DNA of 5,435 nt, taken from contig CATZPU010000097.1 in assembly GCA_958422845.1 (NCBI GenBank), positions 1 to 5,435 of the forward strand, in the 5' to 3' direction. Origin of the DNA: an uncultured Lachnospiraceae bacterium. GTDB lineage: Bacteria; Bacillota; Clostridia; Lachnospirales; Lachnospiraceae. Position numbers and translations under genes: made by a program. Position 1 is the stretch's first letter. Each line of letters opens with the position of its first letter. Of this stretch, positions 5,144 through 5,435 are shown one piece after another. The notes beneath the pieces are model-generated. The model worked only from the letters and a program-made list of their open reading frames with translations. It was not told where the DNA came from and searched no databases.

Positions 5144-5435
5144 GATAATACTGCGCCTGCGCATTCCACAGCTCATAATACTTTCCGTTCCTGTCAGATA
5201 CGAGCTCTTCATGCGTCCCCTGTTCGATGACCTGTCCCTCATGGAATACGGCTATCTCGTCGCAGAACCTGCACGATGAAAGACGATGGCTGATATAGAT
5301 CGCCGTCTTATCGCCCGCGATCTCGTCGAATTTGGTGTAGATTTCCGCTTCTGCCTCCGGATCGAGCGCAGCGGTCGGCTCGTCGAGGATCAGAAACGGC
5401 GCGTCCTTATAAAGCGTCCGCGCGATCGCGATCTT
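5124..5435 (-). CDS. ABC transporter ATP-binding protein, C-terminal fragment (runs off right edge)
   Basis: The minus strand is open from the window edge to a TAA at 5126-5124, giving the last 103 residues. They begin KIAIARTLYK, the helix that normally follows the LSGGQ signature, which lies outside the window. Walker B with the catalytic glutamate and D-loop is LILDEPTAALD (15-25), and the switch histidine is in YISHRLSS (47-54). These are followed by FHEGQVIEQGTHEELV (64-79), a layout typical of exporter-type ATPases in which a membrane domain is fused ahead of the nucleotide-binding domain. A tail WNAQAQYYQTLVYR closes the protein. Substrate cannot be told. The final codons are encoded by one arm of the palindrome at 5109-5143, and the stop codon is in its loop. 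It runs in the same direction as nadA, about 93 bp upstream, without an evident terminator between. Confidence 0.93.
   Translation of the reverse strand, partial: KIAIARTLYKDAPFLILDEPTAALDPEAEAEIYTKFDEIAGDKTAIYISHRLSSCRFCDEIAVFHEGQVIEQGTHEELVSDRNGKYYELWNAQAQYYQTLVYR

Noticed and set aside
1..5435. CRISPR arrays, tRNA or rRNA genes, insertion sequences, phage or defence genes
   Set aside because: No spaced direct-repeat arrays, cloverleaf-like tRNA sequences, transposase-like coding regions or terminal inverted repeats were seen; the genes are housekeeping metabolism, regulation and transport.

Overview
The window comes from a low-to-moderate GC Gram-positive anaerobe, most likely a clostridial gut-type species of the Lachnospiraceae. 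This rests on strong purine-rich Shine-Dalgarno sites, protein sequences that read like clostridial family members, an apparent F-type ATP synthase subunit a, and a short clostridial-style L-aspartate oxidase. No species is claimed.

Layout: (1) Positions 2-145, minus strand: the first 48 codons of what looks like atpB, running off the left edge, with a good sigma-A promoter at 215-243. (2) Positions 296-1198, plus strand: a LysR-family regulator divergent from atpB. The 150-bp gap between them carries an 8-bp inverted repeat spanning the atpB -35 element. (3) Positions 1211-1250: a hairpin terminator between two convergent units. (4) Positions 1255-5030, minus strand: the operon nadA-nadB-nadC-niaR, transcribed right to left. 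(5) Positions 5081-5143: the nad promoter with a near-ideal -35/-10 and a perfect 14-bp-arm palindrome, probably the NiaR operator. (6) Positions 5124-5435, minus strand: the C-terminal 103 residues of an ABC transporter ATPase whose stop codon lies in the loop of that palindrome.

How the genes work together: NadB oxidises L-aspartate to iminoaspartate, NadA condenses this with dihydroxyacetone phosphate to quinolinate, and NadC converts quinolinate with PRPP to nicotinate mononucleotide. This is the complete de novo route into NAD synthesis. NiaR, the last gene, is a 3H-domain repressor that senses niacin in characterised relatives. With the palindrome over the promoter it makes a self-contained, probably autoregulated feedback unit.

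Most of the window is ordinary, well-understood metabolism; I do not see a novel system. The points worth a second look are the operator built into the end of the ABC transporter gene, the inverted repeat in the lysR/atpB gap, and the polypurine gap between nadB and nadC.
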